From an uncultured Ignavibacteriota bacterium (GTDB taxonomy: Bacteria > Bacteroidota > Ignavibacteria > Tepidaquicellales > Tepidaquicellaceae), in contig CALGOI010000041.1 in the NCBI GenBank assembly GCA_937959065.1, positions 1-13,598 of the forward strand: a stretch of 13,598 nt of DNA, given 5' to 3'. Every line of letters begins with the position of its first letter. The stretch's first letter is position 1. Positions 13,483 to 13,598 of the stretch are shown here, in pieces. The notes under the pieces were generated by a model. The model did no database searches, was not told the origin of the DNA, and worked only from the letters and a program-made list of their open reading frames with translations. The position numbers were made by a program, and so were the translations under genes.

Positions 13483-13598
13483 TTATTGCTTCCTTGCTTT
13501 AACTGTAAATGCCACCGTTGCCTCATCACCCATACCCATGCCGCCATAATCAATATGGAAATCCTTTCGGTTTACTACCGTCATTCCAGTAAAGGTGG
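13483..13598 (-). CDS. YceI-like protein, C-terminal fragment
   Basis: The last 37 codons of a gene that enters from the right edge; the stop TAA is at 13483-13485. The fragment contains VVNRKDFHIDYGG, the N-R-x-D-F block near the end of the YceI lipocalin-like barrel, followed by MGDEATVAFTVKARKQ, the final strand. YceI proteins are usually secreted, bind polyisoprenoids or isoprenoid quinones, and are often found with cytochrome b561 or stress genes. Only the C-terminus is seen, so signal peptide and length cannot be checked. It is 47 bp upstream of the snoaL-like start and probably belongs to the same transcript. Confidence 0.75.
   Translation of the reverse strand, partial: TFTGMTVVNRKDFHIDYGGMGMGDEATVAFTVKARKQ

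Noticed and set aside
1..13598. CRISPR arrays, tRNA/rRNA genes, transposases or phage genes
   Set aside because: No regularly spaced repeats, cloverleaf-like segments, transposase or integrase motifs were seen; intergenic space is very limited.

Overview
The window looks like a chromosomal segment of a Bacteroidota bacterium, most likely from the Cytophagales or a related group. The DNA is AT-rich and leaders before start codons are A-rich with few Shine-Dalgarno matches. A TAnnTTTG-type -7 element lies upstream of the tetR gene. The efflux adaptor is a lipoprotein, the RND pump has Bacteroidota-style insertions, and an mqnA-type gene points to menaquinone made by the futalosine route. Family assignments come from reading motifs by eye; no database search was possible.

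Layout. A partial minus-strand gene (1-180, HEAT-like helical protein) is followed by a 227-bp divergent intergenic region. That region holds a perfect inverted repeat (196-220), a good candidate TetR operator. From 408 to 8444 seven plus-strand genes are tightly packed: TetR regulator, TolC-type outer membrane factor, lipoprotein adaptor, RND inner membrane pump, acyl carrier protein, MarR regulator and chorismate dehydratase (MqnA-like). The first four form a standard self-regulated tripartite efflux operon. The ACP-MarR-MqnA tail is unusual and suggests a link to a carrier-bound or quinone/aromatic metabolite.

From 8475 to the right edge ten minus-strand genes converge on the first operon. 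In transcription order they are: YceI-like protein (partial), SnoaL-like protein, small membrane protein with a CNxG motif, FrnE/DsbA-type thiol oxidoreductase, DoxX-like membrane protein, NmrA/SDR-type NAD(P)-binding protein, SRPBCC protein, MarR regulator, exported START-like protein, and exported LigB/DODA-type extradiol dioxygenase. Most junctions are ATGA or other short overlaps, so this is almost certainly one translationally coupled operon whose promoter lies beyond the window.

Interpretation. The MarR + DoxX + ring-cleaving dioxygenase + NAD(P)-dependent reductase combination recalls the MarR-controlled (MhqR-type) catechol/quinone resistance genes of Bacillus subtilis, but it is built from other protein families and extended with lipid/aromatic-ligand binders (YceI, two Bet v1-fold proteins, SnoaL) and a thiol oxidoreductase. 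With an RND pump and an MqnA homologue next door, the best working hypothesis is a quinone/aromatic-compound stress or processing locus. This is inference from gene content, not a demonstrated function. The two operons meet at a short convergent gap (8445-8474) with a weak terminator-like hairpin.
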